DNA from: a bacterium
Lineage (GTDB): Bacteria > Margulisbacteria > Marinamargulisbacteria > SXXA01
Length of the DNA stretch: 39,392 nucleotides
NCBI GenBank assembly: GCA_947465765.1
Contig: CANIAP010000003.1
Location: 1-39,392 of the forward strand
Reading direction: 5' to 3'
Numbering within the stretch: position 1 is the stretch's first letter; each line of letters opens with the position of its first letter. Shown piece after piece: positions 24,428 to 32,533 of the stretch. Below the pieces are notes generated by a model. The model was not told the DNA's origin. It saw only the letters and a program-made list of their open reading frames with translations, and made no database searches. Position numbers and translations under genes: made by a program.

Positions 24428-25518
24428 TCCAGCCGCGGGACACATTAAAAAATATTATCCCGTACAAACCCGGGAAATCGATTCAACAGGTTCAATCCGA
24501 GTTGGGGTTGTCCCAGGTCATCAAGCTCGGGTCGAACGAAAATCCCTGGGGAAGCCCGGTGTCGACGGATGAAATGGCGGACATTATTGCGTCGGTTGCG
24601 ATGTACCCCGACATCCGATCGGGACCCCTCTTGGGAAAGCTGGCCGATCGGCTCGGGGTGTCCGAATCCCACCTCATGTTAGGCAACGGAAGCGACGAAA
24701 TTCTCACAATGATTGGGTTGGCCTATCTTAACCCAGGCGATCGGGTTCTAACGGCCAAGGAGACATTCTCCGAATATGGGTTTGTAGCCCATCTGATGAA
24801 CGCCCAGCTCAAAGAAATCGCCTTGAAGGATTACACGTTTGATTTGGATGCGATGGGGGTGGTAATCAATGCGCCATCGGAGCGGCCCGTGAAGATGGTG
24901 TTTATCGCCAATCCCAACAACCCTACCGGAACGATCGTGAAATCCTCCGACTTCCGGCGGTTTATGAACGCCATTCCCTCCGATGTTCTGGTCGTCATGG
25001 ACGAGGCCTACGCCGAATTTGTGGAGGATCCCGACTACCCCAATTCAATATCTCTCCTCACCGAGTATCCCAATTTGATCGTGACCCGGACCTTCTCGAA
25101 GCTGTACGGGTTGGCGGGTTTCCGTATCGGGTACGCGATTGCCTCACCTGAAATCATCGCGGTTCTATATAAGGTCCGCCAACCCTTCAATATCAACAGC
25201 CTCGCATTGGCGGCCGCAACGGTGGCCTTGGATAAGACCGAGTTTGTGGCGCGGACTTTGGCCAATAATCGGGAGGAGCGGGATCGACTCACGCGTGTTT
25301 TTTTAGGGCACCGGCTGCCTGTTATTCCCACTCACGCCAACTTTGTTTGTGTCCCGTTCGGCAAGGACGCGGCATTGATAGTTCGAAAATTGCTAGAACG
25401 CGGTATTATTGTTCGTCATCTCGCATCGTTTGGGATGCCGGACCATGTGCGTATCACGATTGGCACACCGGAACAGAACACACTACTCATTGCGGCGCTA
25501 GCCGACTCACTCACATAA
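24424..25518 (+). CDS. hisC: Histidinol-phosphate aminotransferase family enzyme (HisC-like)
   Basis: The protein has 364 residues from ATG 24424, which overlaps the ABC-F stop; a longer upstream frame is a shadow of that gene. The N-terminus IIPYKPGKSIQQVQ, LGSNENPWG, MLGNGSDEIL, NPNNPTGTIV, DEAYAEFV and the PLP lysine K226 in TFSKLYGLAGFRIGYA define the HisC family. HisC converts imidazole acetol phosphate to histidinol phosphate, but members next to shikimate genes often serve as aromatic aminotransferases for tyrosine and phenylalanine. Here aroB and aroQ follow directly and no other his genes are present, which favours an aromatic or dual role. Confidence 0.9.
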   Translation: MIQPRDTLKNIIPYKPGKSIQQVQSELGLSQVIKLGSNENPWGSPVSTDEMADIIASVAMYPDIRSGPLLGKLADRLGVSESHLMLGNGSDEILTMIGLAYLNPGDRVLTAKETFSEYGFVAHLMNAQLKEIALKDYTFDLDAMGVVINAPSERPVKMVFIANPNNPTGTIVKSSDFRRFMNAIPSDVLVVMDEAYAEFVEDPDYPNSISLLTEYPNLIVTRTFSKLYGLAGFRIGYAIASPEIIAVLYKVRQPFNINSLALAAATVALDKTEFVARTLANNREERDRLTRVFLGHRLPVIPTHANFVCVPFGKDAALIVRKLLERGIIVRHLASFGMPDHVRITIGTPEQNTLLIAALADSLT

Positions 25519-25528
25519 GGATCTTGTC

Positions 25529-26623
25529 ATGAAAACCATCGCCCTAAAACTCCACTTTAAAAATTATCCAATCCACGTTGGAATCAACCTTCTCACCAAA
25601 GTTCCTGATTTCCTCCAACACGAATTGGTGAGTCGTAAAATCGCAATCGTCACCCATCCCGAGTTAGTCACGATGGCCCAGCCCCTCATCGACGCATTGA
25701 CCGAAGCGGAATACACCGTCACCGTTCAAACCTTTCCGTCCGGCGAACCCAATAAATCCATGGATACTGTCATGACATTGGTGGATGGATTTCTGCAACA
25801 CAAATTGGAACGTCGAGATACCGTCATCGCCTTTGGTGGCGGGGTAGTTGGCGATACCGCTGGATTTGCGGCATCGGTTTATTTGCGTGGGATTAATTTG
25901 ATTCAAATTCCAACGACCCTTCTGGGTCAAGTGGACTCGGCCATTGGGGGGAAGACGGCAGTCAATCATCCCAACGGGAAAAATCTAATTGGAACATTTT
26001 GTCAGCCCTTATTCACAATCGTGGATCACACCTTGTTGGGGACTCTTCCGCAGCGAGAAGTCAAATCCGGGCTGGCGGAGATTGTTAAATACGGGGTGAT
26101 CGGCAACGCGGGACTCTTTAAATATCTGGAAGCCCATGTCGATCGCGTTGCAAAATGTGATGTCGTGAATCACGCGGATCTATGGGCGCATTTAATCACT
26201 CGGTCCGCGGCGGACAAAGCAAAAGTCGTCACTGCCGACGAAAAAGAAGCCGGCGGACGTGAGCTCTTGAACTTTGGGCATACGATTGGACACGCTATCG
26301 AGCAGTCGTTTGGGTACGGGACCTATTTACACGGCGAAGCGGTTGCCATTGGAATGGTGGGCGCGACCCGACTGGGCGAGCAACTCAAATTGATCGATGG
26401 CAAAACCGCCACCCGAATTGAAGCGCTCATCGAAAAATTGGGATTTGAAATGACGCTTAAGGCCACGGTGACTCCCGACCAAATTATGAAGGCGATGCAG
26501 ACGGACAAAAAAGTCCGAGATGGAAAAATGCGCTTCGTGATTCCATTTGGAATTGCTGACGCTGAAGTGGTGGCCGATATTCCCGAAGCGACCGTCCGAG
26601 ACATTGTTGCGGGTTTATTTTAA
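25529..26623 (+). CDS. aroB: 3-dehydroquinate synthase
   Basis: The 364-residue enzyme turns DAHP into 3-dehydroquinate, the second shikimate step, using NAD and a divalent metal. The motifs are clear: FPSGEPNKS, the glycine-rich [34 protein letters not shown] then [26 protein letters not shown], and the metal-binding [10 protein letters not shown] and [14 protein letters not shown] lies 8-9 nt before ATG 25529. Its TAA overlaps the aroQ ATG (TAATG). It is part of the ABC-F-hisC-aroB-aroQ run. Confidence 0.97.
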   Translation: MKTIALKLHFKNYPIHVGINLLTKVPDFLQHELVSRKIAIVTHPELVTMAQPLIDALTEAEYTVTVQTFPSGEPNKSMDTVMTLVDGFLQHKLERRDTVIAFGGGVVGDTAGFAASVYLRGINLIQIPTTLLGQVDSAIGGKTAVNHPNGKNLIGTFCQPLFTIVDHTLLGTLPQREVKSGLAEIVKYGVIGNAGLFKYLEAHVDRVAKCDVVNHADLWAHLITRSAADKAKVVTADEKEAGGRELLNFGHTIGHAIEQSFGYGTYLHGEAVAIGMVGATRLGEQLKLIDGKTATRIEALIEKLGFEMTLKATVTPDQIMKAMQTDKKVRDGKMRFVIPFGIADAEVVADIPEATVRDIVAGLF

Positions 26624-27069
26624 TGAAAATTCTGGTAATTCATGGCCCTAATTTGAATATGTTGGGAAGCCGAGAACCCGCGATCTATGGAACCGCTACA
26701 TTGGAGTCACTCAATGACTTATTGGAAACCGAAGCCAAGTCGCGTGGGGTAAACTTGGATACCTATCAAAGCAATAGCGAAGGGGAATTAATTAGCAAAA
26801 TCCAGCATGCGCCCCAACTCTATGATGGGTTGATCATTAACCCCGGCGCGTATTCCCATTACAGTATCGCAATTCGGGATGCCTTATCGACGATTTCGAT
26901 CCCCAAGGTGGAAGTCCATTTGTCGAATATCCACGCGAGGGAAGAATTTCGCTACAAATCGGTGACTGCGGGCGTATGCCAGGGACAAATTTCCGGGTTT
27001 GGTACCCATAGCTATTTGATGGCATTGTACTACCTTGTTGAACTGTGTGAATCGATCGAGAGAAATTAA
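26623..27069 (+). CDS. aroQ: 3-dehydroquinate dehydratase, type II
   Basis: The 148-residue enzyme of the dodecameric type II class dehydrates 3-dehydroquinate to 3-dehydroshikimate, directly after AroB. Motifs: [18 protein letters not shown] with the lid tyrosine, [27 protein letters not shown] (catalytic region) and [15 protein letters not shown] with the active-site His. The ATG shares its A with the aroB stop. The last TAA (27067-27069) forms a TTAA with the stop of the convergent orphan gene at 27066, so the two genes end on the same four bases. Confidence 0.96.
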   Translation: MKILVIHGPNLNMLGSREPAIYGTATLESLNDLLETEAKSRGVNLDTYQSNSEGELISKIQHAPQLYDGLIINPGAYSHYSIAIRDALSTISIPKVEVHLSNIHAREEFRYKSVTAGVCQGQISGFGTHSYLMALYYLVELCESIERN

Positions 27070-27551
27070 CCGAAAATAAATCGGATAAACGATTTCAGCC
27101 GTTGAGATAATGGGCCGTCACTGCCTTTGGTTGCGGCTTCATGGGCCTTAGTTCCCATTTTGGCCGCGTCATTCCGATGGGTCCGCTCAATTTTTTTAGA
27201 CTGGGGAACCGGTGGCACAACGGGGGGGGCGATCATCACTTCCTGAAGAAGTTTGTCGATGGCTCCGGGTTTTGCCAAGGCCACCGGATCGGCCTTTTGG
27301 ATATGGGTCATCAGTTTTTCAATGGCGGCGGATGACCGTGAGTCGGTCAATAGTTGGGACAGTGTGTGTAGTTTGTCGATGGCAGTGACGACATCAACTC
27401 TGGGTGGAGTAGCTCCCGCTTGGCAAGAGGTTGCCAGGCTGTTTTTGAGTTGAGATTTAAGGAAATCATCGGACGAATTTCTGGAGCTGTCGGCATTGGA
27501 ACGATGTTCCGCCTGGTGGGTACTTCCGACAGCTGCCAGATCGTTTTGCAT
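27066..27551 (-). CDS. Orphan protein, 161 residues, no recognised domain
   Basis: I do not recognise this protein. It is polar, with a Ser/Asn-rich N-terminus ([20 protein letters not shown]), a helical middle ([29 protein letters not shown]), a Pro/Val linker ([10 protein letters not shown]) and a basic C-terminus ([14 protein letters not shown]). It has one Cys, no Trp, no signal peptide and no membrane helix. It lies 12 bp downstream of the orphan gene 27564-27890, so the two are probably one transcription unit. No ribosome site is evident. It ends tail-to-tail with aroQ. Confidence 0.55.
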   Translation of the reverse strand: MQNDLAAVGSTHQAEHRSNADSSRNSSDDFLKSQLKNSLATSCQAGATPPRVDVVTAIDKLHTLSQLLTDSRSSAAIEKLMTHIQKADPVALAKPGAIDKLLQEVMIAPPVVPPVPQSKKIERTHRNDAAKMGTKAHEAATKGSDGPLSQRLKSFIRFIFG

Positions 27552-27563
27552 CGTTAATTCGCG

Positions 27564-27890
27564 TTACGCGTTACGTCCAGGTCCCCAATCGCTGGCCTCG
27601 GCGCCACCACGATTAAATCCGTCGTTGATCCCAAGGTGAGGACGCTTTGTCGCCACTTGGCTGACGGCCTCATCTGCTTTAATGACCTCTTTTTCCTTGT
27701 CGACGGCCAAATGGGCGTTGATCAAAGAATTAAGAAGATTTTCAAAGGACGGTTTCTGTTCTGACTCGGCTAAACCATCGGACTTCTTATCTTGCGCCGA
27801 TGATCCTCCGCCAACCTGTGCACTACGGAGTGCGTTCATGTCTAAAAATCTTGATTTTGCTGAACCCGCTCCTGATGAATCAATACTCAC
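27564..27890 (-). CDS. Orphan small protein, 108 residues, no recognised domain
   Basis: I do not recognise this protein. The start at GTG 27890 is preferred over GTG 27899 because AGGTGA sits 5 nt upstream of it. The N-terminus is Ser/Gly/Ala-rich (SIDSSGAGSAKSRFLDMNAL), the middle is a charged amphipathic helix (FENLLNSLINAHLAVDKEK) and the C-terminus is Gly-rich (NRGGAEASDWGPGRNA). No Cys, one Trp, no membrane helix. It is upstream partner of the 161-residue orphan and divergent from the EEP-fold gene. An unusual purine-rich run (AGAGAGAGAGG) precedes it. Confidence 0.5.
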   Translation of the reverse strand: MSIDSSGAGSAKSRFLDMNALRSAQVGGGSSAQDKKSDGLAESEQKPSFENLLNSLINAHLAVDKEKEVIKADEAVSQVATKRPHLGINDGFNRGGAEASDWGPGRNA

Positions 27891-28012
27891 AATTGTCACC
27901 TCTCTCTCTCCCTTTTTTAATATCTACTCAACTTTAAACGTAATATCCGAAAATAAAAATGCATCGAAATTTTATGTTTAATAAGGGCTTCTATTGCGTT
28001 CCCTGTTTCGCG

Positions 28013-28018
28013 TATGAT
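28013..28018 (+). promoter_or_regulatory. Candidate -10 of the EEP-fold gene
   Basis: TATGAT ends 6 nt before ATG 28025, with no Shine-Dalgarno and no convincing -35. This again suggests a leaderless transcript. Confidence 0.35.
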
Positions 28019-28024
28019 ACCGCC

Positions 28025-28912
28025 ATGATTAGAGTGATGACGTTTAACATTGGATTTTGTGGCGGCTGGAATGGATTGGAGGCGGGGGTTCAGGCAGAAC
28101 ATCTTATTCGTGACCGATTGCATCAGGTGGTGCGGCTGATTCAGAATGCGGACTGCGACATTGTCTTGCTTCAGGAAGTGGATCGAAAATCGAGACGATC
28201 GGCCGATGTCGATCAGGTGGCCTTCATTCGGGCCAACGCGGGATACTCTCACACTGAATTTGTAACCGCATGGAAGCATCCTTGGGTGCCCTATCCATCC
28301 TTGTTGGATTTTAAACGTCAGTTTGGGCCGGTCCACGCAGGCAATATGATTTTGTCTCGCTACCCTATTTTGTTTTCGCGGACCGTCGAGTTGCCACGGC
28401 GGCGGGATAAATCGTGGGTTTATAATTGGTTCTATCTTCATCAAGTCTATCAGGAGGTGCTTCTTAGCTTACCTGGATGTTCGTTGAGAGTGGGGCATGT
28501 GCATCTGGATGCATTTGATGCCGATACCCGTACTGCGCAGATTAGGGCAGTGATGAATGCGTTGCCTAGCGCGTCATCGGTCCCGGTTATTTTGGGCGGG
28601 GATTTTAACGCGGTAGCGTATTGTGATGAAACTCGTCGATATCCCGATGACCCGACGATGGACTATTGCGATGACCTCACTCTGTCACAAACGCAGCAAC
28701 TGGGGTTTTTGGATTGTGGTGTAATCCCAGGTCGGACACTGGATAGCGCTTACGATTTTCCTGCTGAAGCACCCAACCGAAAACTCAGTTACGTGATGGT
28801 GACCGGCCCTCTATCGGGAACAGCGAGTGCCATTCCCGCGATTTTAGCGTCGGATCATCGGGCTTTGGTTGCGGAGATTAACTTAACCGCCTTCTTTGAT
28901 CAGTTTGCTTAA
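28025..28912 (+). CDS. Endonuclease/exonuclease/phosphatase (EEP) family protein
   Basis: The 295-residue protein has the DNase I-like fold. It shows MTFNIGFCGGWNG with the catalytic Asn at the N-terminus, CDIVLLQEVDRKSRR with the metal-binding Glu, NMILSRYPI, VGHVHLDAFDADTRTAQI with the catalytic His, LGGDFNAVAYCDETRRY (Asp-Asn) and the final ASDHRALVAEI (Asp-His pair). Such proteins cleave phosphodiester or phosphomonoester bonds in DNA, RNA, lipids or sugar phosphates; the substrate cannot be called. ATG 28025 is chosen over an upstream ATG because MIRVMTFNIG is the usual fold start. It ends tail-to-tail with the 559-residue orphan, overlapping it by 30 bp. Confidence 0.85.
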   Translation: MIRVMTFNIGFCGGWNGLEAGVQAEHLIRDRLHQVVRLIQNADCDIVLLQEVDRKSRRSADVDQVAFIRANAGYSHTEFVTAWKHPWVPYPSLLDFKRQFGPVHAGNMILSRYPILFSRTVELPRRRDKSWVYNWFYLHQVYQEVLLSLPGCSLRVGHVHLDAFDADTRTAQIRAVMNALPSASSVPVILGGDFNAVAYCDETRRYPDDPTMDYCDDLTLSQTQQLGFLDCGVIPGRTLDSAYDFPAEAPNRKLSYVMVTGPLSGTASAIPAILASDHRALVAEINLTAFFDQFA

Positions 28913-30562
28913 TCCAGTCTTGTCCATTTGTTTCGTTAATTGATGCATGACTTGATCCAATCCGGTTTCACACAGTTTTTCAAGAAAATCAACGATTTCC
29001 CTGACTTTGCGTTGTGCCCCATTGCGGTCGGATGATGTATCTCCAGACGCGTTGGATGCTGCGCTGACTCGGGAGATGCTGCTCGTAGAGACGGATGTGT
29101 TGAATTGAAGTGTGTTCAGATCGATAGACTTGGGTTTGCTGAAGGACATGGGTCCCATCGACGGGGCTGTCGGCGGGGCATCGATATCGCCGAAGTTCGA
29201 AAGGCCATCCGAATCGCTTCTGTTAGAGGCATTACTATAATCTTCGGGGTTGACTTCCGGGGTAGCAGCGCCTATTTCGGCGACTTTTTGATTGATTTCA
29301 TCCTCCGAAAATAATGTTGGCCCACCCGTCATCCCTCCGATAATTTCGTTCGCCTCAGACATCAATTGACGCGTGTCACTGGCAGACATTTGGCCCATTT
29401 GTTGATCCAAAAATTCATTTAACGCCTCTTTGATATCGTCAAGCAAGGGGCCCAATTCGCTCATAGGAATATCGCAAAGGACGCCCGCGATTTGGCTTAA
29501 TTCGTCTAGTCCATCAAGGCCGTCAGAGAGATGGCCTTTAACTTTTCGGATTGCGGCATCGATATCTTCTTGGGATTTCCCCCCTTTGCGGGTTTCTTTT
29601 TTCTTATCGGTTTGAATGGCCTTGGAGATCCACTCAATGATCCCTTTGGCGATGGCGCCAGTTGCCAGCGCGGTGACTTGTTCTGCGGATGAGTCGCTTG
29701 GATTTTGGACTTGTTTGGCCATAAATTGCCGAATCATAGCGGCTGCAGCAAGTATTTTGTCGGGGGTGTTGTCCGTTTGGCTATCAATCCCGACTATTTT
29801 TTCCGTTGGAACGACGGTGGCGCTGGCCATGGTTCCCATTGCCCGGATCGCTCCCAAATTCCCATCTTGAACCGCGGCAAGTATTTCGGCGGAAATGGTG
29901 AATTTGGAGTCGGAATCCGTTGAGCTACGACTCGATGGTGAGTTAGAGGCGATCGATTGAGGTTTCGAGCCCGTTTGTATTTCAGTCGCGGTTGCGGACG
30001 CAACACCGGTAATTTGGGTGACTGATTGGTCGGTCGTTAATTGCTTGGCTTCACTTTGGATCTCCGCAACCGCCTCTGGATCGCCATCCATTGCTGCCGC
30101 CAAGATCGATCCATCCACAGAAAAAGAACTGGTACCGGTCTTAGATTGGCCATTTGTGTCATTAGAGACTGTGACACGGAACTGGCGATGCCCCAGGAGG
30201 GTGGCGGGGGAAATGTCGGGTCGTTGGGTCGACTTTTCCGTGGATAGTGCGCTGGAATCAGATCCAATAAATGGGGTGACTGCGCTACTTTTGCGAATGG
30301 CATCCAGAACTTCCATTAACAAATCGGGATGTTCTTCCGAAAGTTTAGAATGAAATTCATTAAACATCGATTTGATGTCGCTCATCGACTTGGATGAAAA
30401 ATCCGTCGATATGCTGTTTTTGATTTTGTCGATCAATTCGGATGCGGTTTTGGTGACATTGGTGCCCAGATCAAGGGTGTTCATTCGCTGCTTCAGCGAA
30501 TCCATTTTTACTAAACTGAATGAGGTCGTTGCGGTTGAAATTCCGCCTATGATTCCTGCCAT
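28883..30562 (-). CDS. Large orphan Ser-rich protein with internal repeat, no recognised domain
   Basis: I do not recognise this 559-residue protein. It starts with a mildly hydrophobic Gly/Thr/Ser N-terminus (AGIIGGISTATTSFSLVK) that is not a Sec signal, followed by helical and Ser-rich linker regions. The motif F-x-(V/I)-x-x-x-ILAAxxDG-x-x-x-A(V/I) occurs at residues 147-168 and 221-242, 74 apart, with a weaker third copy near 268-285 (KILAAAAMIRQFMAKQ). It has two Cys and one Trp, and a basic segment KKKETRKGGK (about 320-329). AAGGAG lies 6 nt before the ATG, so it is well translated. Length, low Cys/Trp content and the Ser linkers would suit a secreted or surface protein, but no secretion system is visible. 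Confidence 0.65.
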   Translation of the reverse strand: MAGIIGGISTATTSFSLVKMDSLKQRMNTLDLGTNVTKTASELIDKIKNSISTDFSSKSMSDIKSMFNEFHSKLSEEHPDLLMEVLDAIRKSSAVTPFIGSDSSALSTEKSTQRPDISPATLLGHRQFRVTVSNDTNGQSKTGTSSFSVDGSILAAAMDGDPEAVAEIQSEAKQLTTDQSVTQITGVASATATEIQTGSKPQSIASNSPSSRSSTDSDSKFTISAEILAAVQDGNLGAIRAMGTMASATVVPTEKIVGIDSQTDNTPDKILAAAAMIRQFMAKQVQNPSDSSAEQVTALATGAIAKGIIEWISKAIQTDKKKETRKGGKSQEDIDAAIRKVKGHLSDGLDGLDELSQIAGVLCDIPMSELGPLLDDIKEALNEFLDQQMGQMSASDTRQLMSEANEIIGGMTGGPTLFSEDEINQKVAEIGAATPEVNPEDYSNASNRSDSDGLSNFGDIDAPPTAPSMGPMSFSKPKSIDLNTLQFNTSVSTSSISRVSAASNASGDTSSDRNGAQRKVREIVDFLEKLCETGLDQVMHQLTKQMDKTGLSKLIKEGG

Positions 30563-30612
30563 AAATTGCTCCTTAGCCCAGTGTTAACTTAAGTATCGTC
30601 AATCCACAAATC

Positions 30613-30711
30613 TTAAATGTATGTAATTTTAGACTTACGCGCCAGCGATGCCGTAGCCGCCTGGCGCAACTGTGGTTTGGATTGTTCCCGTGACGATTTA
30701 ATTTCAAACAT
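30613..30711 (-). other. Possible small ORF (32 codons) with a GC-rich hairpin
   Basis: The 250-bp gap between the 559-residue orphan and glnA holds a minus-strand 32-codon frame (ATG 30711, TAA at 30613) encoding a basic peptide rich in Gln, Arg, Lys, Ala. AGGGA lies about 9 nt before the ATG. Inside it, GCGCCAG (30639-30645) pairs with CTGGCGC (30661-30667) around a 15-nt loop, a GC-rich island in AT-rich surroundings. It could be a leader peptide, a structured leader or chance. Confidence 0.2.
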
Positions 30712-30723
30712 CGCGTAGGTCCC

Positions 30724-30753
30724 TTGTGTATTCTACGGTTCCATTTTTATAAT
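30724..30753 (+). promoter_or_regulatory. Candidate promoter of glnA
   Basis: TTGTGT (30724-30729), an 18-bp spacer and a consensus TATAAT (30748-30753) give a leader of about 50 nt with AAGGAC before ATG 30813. No sigma54 -12/-24 element is seen. Confidence 0.5.
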
Positions 30754-30812
30754 GCCATTAAAGTATCTCTCTCTCACCCCAATGGACAATCAGTTTAGAA
30801 AGGACGGCCGTT

Positions 30813-32240
30813 ATGTCGATCGCACCAAAGACTCCTAAAGAGCTCGTGGAATTTGTGCAAAAGGAGGGCATCCAAGTTATCGATCTTCGATTTATGGATT
30901 TCCCTGGAATTTGGCAACACGTCTCGATCCCTGCATCCAGTTTTGATGAAGCCTTTTTTGAAACAGGGCTTGGGTTTGACGGCTCGAGCATTCGCGGATG
31001 GCAGGCCATTAATGAGTCGGACATGCTCATGCGTCCGGCTCCAGAAACCGCATTTGTTGATCCGTTTTTTGAAGCAAAAACCCTCGTTTTAAGCTGTACC
31101 ATTCATGATCCGGTGACCGGTCAAGATTACTCTCGTGATCCTCGTAATATCGCAAAAAAGGCAGAGGCATACTTAAAGGCGTCAGGGATTGGCGATATTG
31201 CCTACTTAGGGCCTGAAGCCGAGTTTTTTATTTTTGATGATGTTCGATTTGATCAAACTCAAAATCAAGGATTCTACTACTTGGATTCGGTAGAAGGTCG
31301 CTGGAATATGGGTCGGGAAGAATTTCCTAACCTAGGCTACAAAGTCCGAAACAAAGAAGGCTATTTTCCGGTTCCTCCAACGGATCAACACCAAGATATC
31401 CGATCTGAAATGATGTTGACCCTTGAAGCCATGGGGATTCCCATGGAAATGCAGCATCATGAAGTGGCCACTGGTGGACAAAGCGAAATCGGAATGCGAT
31501 TTGCGCCGTTGGTTCAGATGGCGGATAACCTCCTGAAATATAAATATGTAGTTAAAAACGTGGCCCGTAAACACGGAAAAACAGCGACATTTATGCCCAA
31601 GCCCTTGTTCGGCGATAACGGCAGTGGAATGCATGTTCACTTGTCGATTTGGAAAGACAACAAGAACCTGTTTGCAGGCGACGGATACGCAGGCATGTCT
31701 CAAACGGCAATGTACGCTATCGGTGGAATTCTGAAGCATGCGCCTGCATTGTTGGCGATTACAAACCCAACAACGAATAGTTACCGGCGGTTGGTTCCTG
31801 GCTATGAGGCCCCGGTTAATTTGGCGTATTCACGTCGGAACCGGAGTGCATCGGTTCGGATTCCAATGTCCCACACTTCCGAAAAATCACGGCGATTTGA
31901 GTTTCGATGTCCCGATCCGAGTTGCAATCCCTACCTTGCGTTTTCTGCCATATTGATGGCCGCGATTGATGGTATTTTTAATAAAATTGACCCAGGCCAA
32001 CCGCTCGACAAAGACATTTACGATTTGCCGCCAGAAGAGTTAGCCAAGGTCCCCCACACGCCAGGGTCTTTGGAGAAGGCATTAGAGGCCTTAGAAAAAG
32101 ATCATGCGTTTTTATTAAAGGGCGACGTATTTACGAAAGACGTGATTGAAACGTGGATCGATTACAAAATGACACATGAGGTGAAGCCGATGGATTTGCG
32201 TCCTCACCCCTATGAATTTGTAATGTATTACGACATCTAG
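30813..32240 (+). CDS. glnA: Glutamine synthetase type I
   Basis: The 475-residue dodecameric enzyme makes glutamine from glutamate, ammonia and ATP. It shows the beta-grasp signature [13 protein letters not shown], the catalytic [10 protein letters not shown], the ATP/ammonium site [34 protein letters not shown] and the Arg-rich [10 protein letters not shown]. Tyr403 in DIYDLPPEE matches the adenylylation tyrosine of GSI-beta enzymes, so covalent control by GlnE is likely. A TATAAT promoter lies upstream. Immediately after its stop, 2 nt later, the promoter of the fatty acid operon begins. Confidence 0.97.
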   Translation: MSIAPKTPKELVEFVQKEGIQVIDLRFMDFPGIWQHVSIPASSFDEAFFETGLGFDGSSIRGWQAINESDMLMRPAPETAFVDPFFEAKTLVLSCTIHDPVTGQDYSRDPRNIAKKAEAYLKASGIGDIAYLGPEAEFFIFDDVRFDQTQNQGFYYLDSVEGRWNMGREEFPNLGYKVRNKEGYFPVPPTDQHQDIRSEMMLTLEAMGIPMEMQHHEVATGGQSEIGMRFAPLVQMADNLLKYKYVVKNVARKHGKTATFMPKPLFGDNGSGMHVHLSIWKDNKNLFAGDGYAGMSQTAMYAIGGILKHAPALLAITNPTTNSYRRLVPGYEAPVNLAYSRRNRSASVRIPMSHTSEKSRRFEFRCPDPSCNPYLAFSAILMAAIDGIFNKIDPGQPLDKDIYDLPPEELAKVPHTPGSLEKALEALEKDHAFLLKGDVFTKDVIETWIDYKMTHEVKPMDLRPHPYEFVMYYDI

Positions 32241-32241
32241 T

Positions 32242-32271
32242 TTGACAGGTAGAGGGGGGGTTACCTAGAAT
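32242..32271 (+). promoter_or_regulatory. Promoter of the rpmF-fatty acid operon
   Basis: A perfect -35 TTGACA (32242-32247), an 18-bp spacer and -10 TAGAAT (32266-32271) sit just after the glnA stop. The predicted start near 32278 falls in the inverted repeat 32277-32291. Confidence 0.75.
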
Positions 32272-32276
32272 CAACG

Positions 32277-32291
32277 CCTATTTGTAATAGG
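32277..32291. repeat. Operator-like inverted repeat at the transcription start of the fatty acid operon
   Basis: CCTATT-TGT-AATAGG is a perfect 6-3-6 inverted repeat beginning at about the predicted +1 of the rpmF-fab promoter. The position suits repression by a dimeric regulator. It does not match the known FapR operator. Confidence 0.5.
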
Positions 32292-32321
32292 AATTTAGTT
32301 TAGAATCAGAGGGTTTTTGCC

Positions 32322-32531
32322 ATGCCAGTTCCAAAGAAACGACGCTCGAAGTCAAAAAAACGGATGAAAGGCGCACGATGGAAAATCGTAGCTCCTAATT
32401 TACGTCCATGTCCTGATTGTAGTGCCTTAGGGCAGTCCCATTTTGTGTGTGGGGTATGTGGGTTTTATAAGGGTAAGCCCGTAATGGTTACTAAAGCACA
32501 GAAAGTGACCGGCGCCGGGAAAGCCGAATAG
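32322..32531 (+). CDS. rpmF: 50S ribosomal protein bL32
   Basis: The 69-residue basic protein begins VPKKRRSKSKKRMKGARWK and has a zinc-ribbon CPDC...CGVC, so it is a zinc-binding (C+) form of bL32. The gene heads the fatty acid operon with plsX next, the usual bacterial rpmF-plsX pairing. AGAGGG lies 8 nt before ATG 32322, behind a strong promoter. Confidence 0.97.
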   Translation: MPVPKKRRSKSKKRMKGARWKIVAPNLRPCPDCSALGQSHFVCGVCGFYKGKPVMVTKAQKVTGAGKAE

Positions 32532-32533
32532 GC

